This document shows positions 20,700-22,790 of a stretch of 22,790 nucleotides of DNA, piece by piece; within the stretch, counting starts at the first letter, position 1; every line of letters starts with the position of its first letter. The DNA lies in assembly GCA_024683255.1 (NCBI GenBank), contig JAIKYL010000023.1, positions 1 through 22,790 on the forward strand. Direction: 5' to 3'. The stretch is from Bacteroidales bacterium. Lineage in GTDB: Bacteria; Bacteroidota; Bacteroidia; Bacteroidales; UBA932. The position numbers were made by a program, and so were the translations under genes. The notes under the pieces were generated by a model. The model was not told the origin of the DNA, ran no database searches, and saw only the letters and a list, made by a program, of their open reading frames with translations.

Positions 20700-22790
20700 T
20701 TAAAAACGGAATACCAGGGCCGCAATCCGCTCGCCAAGGCCGATGCTGTACCCTTCCGAGCAGAAGAACACGCGGTTAAAGGTATCGGCAAGGATTACCA
20801 GCGGCAGGCGTGCGGGCTTTTTCAGCTGCATTCCGGCAGTGATGCCTTCAAGGACGGCGCCCTCATCCACGCCAAAGAGCACCGTAGAGGGCAGCTTGCC
20901 GTATCGGCCTTCCTTCAATTCCTTTTGCAGACGCTCCAGGGAAGGCTGATCCGGGCAAAGCAGGACGATGGGCCGGCTCCAGCTCTCCAATTGTTCCCTG
21001 GCTGCCGCCAAATCCCGCAGGAAATGGTTCGTGGGCTCCTTTCCGGGCTCCAGAACCGCCAGGGCATAAAAGCCCCTGCCCACGGCCGACAGGACGGATG
21101 CCGATGCGCCGCCTTCCGGCAGGAAAAGGGTTTCGGCATCAAACGAGCCGATGACAGGCACGCCGTCCGAGGGTTCCTCAATCCTTAGTTCCACGGTGGT
21201 GGTTTCATCGGCCGGAAGCGTGAAGATGGCCATGGAAACGGGCACAGAGCCGTCCGAGAGGCGGTTTCCGGATACCAGCAAGTATTCTCCGGCGTCCAGC
21301 GGGTAGCCGTCTTTGAACACGTGCGCCCAGTCCACACCGCCACCCATATCCACTTCCCCTTCGTCAAAAGTGAGGAGGTGCGGCCTTCCGTCCTCCAGCT
21401 TGGACAGGGTGAAATGGCTGTAGTACTTGGGATTGTCCAGGCTGGCCGATGGCGTATAGGTGAGCCGCAGCGTACCCTTGGGAGCCTTTTCTACCTCGCC
21501 GTCCAGGTAGGGAACCTTTCCTGTTACGGGATCTTTCTGCATATCAAAACCCAGGGCGCGGGCGGCTGATACAAAGAAAATGTCCCGGGAACGGGGGCTT
21601 GCCTTCCGGCTCAGATACACACCCGCGGGCGACATGGGGATGTTCCAGGCCCTGGGGTTATCGTCAATGGTTATGTTCTCCTGTACCCACTGCACCAGTT
21701 CCTGCGGGGTTCTCACGGGCAGCGGATGCTCCCGGAAAAAACCATAGAAAGGCGTAAGGAATTCGTCCTCCACCCGGGCGCCCAGGAAGTTTTCGGCCGA
21801 ATAGTAATCCTCCAGTAGTTCCGGAGTTATGTCTTGGAGGTCCTTGGTGCTGAGGGCGGTCAGCACCTGGTTCACTCGTTCCTGGTTCTCCCTTTGGCGG
21901 AAAGCCTGGATGGTGCGCCAGTTGCCCCGGGCCTTGTCCCCTGCCGGGAAAGTGGCTTCGTAGGCATGCCTCAGGGAATCTTCCTGGGCAAAGCGGCGGT
22001 TGTTCGCAGCCCGAAGTTCCGGCGTAACTTCCGGAAGATTAGCCGTTTCCGCAGGAGGGACGATGGTAAGGGATTCTTCGCTACGCTCAGAATGACTGTT
22101 TGAACCAGAATGACAGTTTAACGTGATACCCACATCGGCGTCCTGGCCGAAGGAGACCTTCGCATAGCCCCAGGCGCCGTCTTTGGAGGCCCAGACCAGC
22201 ATGTCGCCCAGGCCGGCGCTCAGGAATGTGCGACCGTCTGCATCGGCATACTTGGTTACGGCGGGATAGAATTCCGCGTAGTTGTAGATGCAGAAGTCCA
22301 CTCGGGCGCCGTCGGCGGGCGATCCGTCGGGTAGCAGCACCCGGAAATCGGCCCGGGCGGTAAGGGCGTAATTGTCAATGAGGTTTACTTCCGTGTAGTT
22401 GGGGCTTTCCAGTACCACCTCTTCCGGTCCATCGTATTTGCCGAAGACCTTGGTGTGCATGAGCATCGCGCGGGAGGCGGGGGCGTTGAACCAGCCCAGA
22501 TCCAGCACGGGTTCCGGTTCGCAGGCGCCCAGGAAGTGCCACTCCCCGTCGGCCCAGGCCTCCACCCAGGCGTGGTTGTCGTCCGTATGCGCCCAGCGCG
22601 GGGTATACACCTGCCGGGCGGGAATACCCACGCTGCGGAGCGCCGTTACGGTGAAGGTGGATTCCTCCCCGCATCGGCCCAAGGTGTTCTTGACCAGGTT
22701 CAGGGGCGACATGGTGCGCGCGTCCGAAGGCTGGTAGGTCACCTTCTCATGACACCAGTGATTTACCTCCAGAATGGCCTCCTGCATGGT
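20700..22790 (-). CDS. Transglutaminase-like multidomain protein, 5' end beyond the window
   Basis: The frame is open to the right edge, so the N-terminus is missing and the ATG at 22787 is probably internal. At least 696 residues are present. Numbering from that Met, residues about 1-95 are a transglutaminase core with Cys39 (GRCGEES), His72 (NHAWVE) and the strand WHFLGACEPE after it. A beta-sandwich with a carboxypeptidase-regulatory look follows (ADFRVLLPDGSPADGARV). A second transglutaminase-like segment comes later (ENITIDDNPRAWN, RDIFFVSAARALGF) without a matching Cys, so it looks degenerate. The C-terminal 100 residues (PIVLLCPDQPSLERL, LPLVILADTFNRVFFCSEGY) resemble a thioredoxin-like fold without CxxC. 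It is probably envelope-located, but the signal is not visible. A short interspersed DNA repeat is translated in frame at 22072-22114. The substrate is unknown; peptide or isopeptide cleavage is a family-level possibility. Confidence 0.85.
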   Translation of the reverse strand, partial: TMQEAILEVNHWCHEKVTYQPSDARTMSPLNLVKNTLGRCGEESTFTVTALRSVGIPARQVYTPRWAHTDDNHAWVEAWADGEWHFLGACEPEPVLDLGWFNAPASRAMLMHTKVFGKYDGPEEVVLESPNYTEVNLIDNYALTARADFRVLLPDGSPADGARVDFCIYNYAEFYPAVTKYADADGRTFLSAGLGDMLVWASKDGAWGYAKVSFGQDADVGITLNCHSGSNSHSERSEESLTIVPPAETANLPEVTPELRAANNRRFAQEDSLRHAYEATFPAGDKARGNWRTIQAFRQRENQERVNQVLTALSTKDLQDITPELLEDYYSAENFLGARVEDEFLTPFYGFFREHPLPVRTPQELVQWVQENITIDDNPRAWNIPMSPAGVYLSRKASPRSRDIFFVSAARALGFDMQKDPVTGKVPYLDGEVEKAPKGTLRLTYTPSASLDNPKYYSHFTLSKLEDGRPHLLTFDEGEVDMGGGVDWAHVFKDGYPLDAGEYLLVSGNRLSDGSVPVSMAIFTLPADETTTVELRIEEPSDGVPVIGSFDAETLFLPEGGASASVLSAVGRGFYALAVLEPGKEPTNHFLRDLAAAREQLESWSRPIVLLCPDQPSLERLQKELKEGRYGKLPSTVLFGVDEGAVLEGITAGMQLKKPARLPLVILADTFNRVFFCSEGYSIGLGERIAALVFRF
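22072..22114 (-). repeat. Short interspersed repeat embedded in the transglutaminase gene
   Basis: Plus strand GATTCTTCGCTACGCTCAG, then AATGAC (22072-22096), is a sequence I recognise from intergenic repeats in many bacterial genomes. Its CAGAATGAC end recurs at 22106-22114. On the gene strand it reads in frame as NSHSERSEES between two domains. No other copy was seen in the window. Confidence 0.7.

Noticed and set aside
22785..22790. ATG at 22787 as true start of the transglutaminase gene
   Set aside because: It falls within the transglutaminase domain, has no signal peptide, and the frame stays open to the window edge.

Overview
The window looks like a piece of a Bacteroidota chromosome, most likely a gut-type Bacteroidales with fairly high GC. 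Evidence: a SusC/SusD pair, secreted lipoproteins with Bacteroidota-style signal peptides, no Shine-Dalgarno spacing ahead of starts, and repeated matches to the Bacteroidota promoter (-7 TAnnTTTG, -33 TTTG about 20 nt upstream). Coding is dense; the largest gene-free gap is about 200 bp (13959-14157). I saw no rRNA, tRNA, CRISPR array, integrase or transposase.

Layout. (1) 1-479 minus: start of a GH13 glycosidase cut by the window edge. (2) 611-4096 plus: a divergently transcribed pair, a GH54 alpha-L-arabinofuranosidase lipoprotein with a composite C-terminus, then a feruloyl/acetyl-esterase-like hydrolase. (3) 13958 down to 4100 minus: a polysaccharide utilisation locus, in transcription order a membrane TPR-AraC regulator, susC, susD and a CE6-like esterase fused to a GH51 arabinofuranosidase. 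(4) 16098 down to 14158 minus: a CE7 acetylxylan esterase lipoprotein and a Gly/Pro-rich Spy-like periplasmic protein. (5) 16216-18482 plus: a type-B carboxylesterase lipoprotein and a small outer-membrane beta-barrel protein. (6) 22790 down to 18560 minus: a 5'-truncated transglutaminase-like protein, an ENPP-type phosphodiesterase lipoprotein and a YpfJ-type zinc metallopeptidase one base behind it.

Working model (inference). Regions 1-5 form or border a locus for arabinose-decorated, acylated plant polysaccharide such as arabinoxylan or arabinan. SusC/SusD would capture and import oligosaccharides. The GH51 and GH54 enzymes would remove arabinofuranosyl side groups. Up to four unrelated esterase folds (CE6-like SGNH, CE7, BD-FAE-like alpha/beta hydrolase, type-B carboxylesterase) would strip acetyl or hydroxycinnamoyl groups. 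The TPR-AraC protein could sense a periplasmic ligand and act on DNA in the cytoplasm. No endo-acting xylanase or arabinanase lies inside the window, so the backbone enzyme must be elsewhere or the locus is specialised for debranching.

Non-genic signals worth attention: a triple near-palindromic operator-like array upstream of the regulator, a strong excess of the 7-mer GGCCGAT across all genes, several promoters placed so close to the ATG that transcripts may be leaderless, and an intergenic-type interspersed repeat translated in frame inside the transglutaminase gene.
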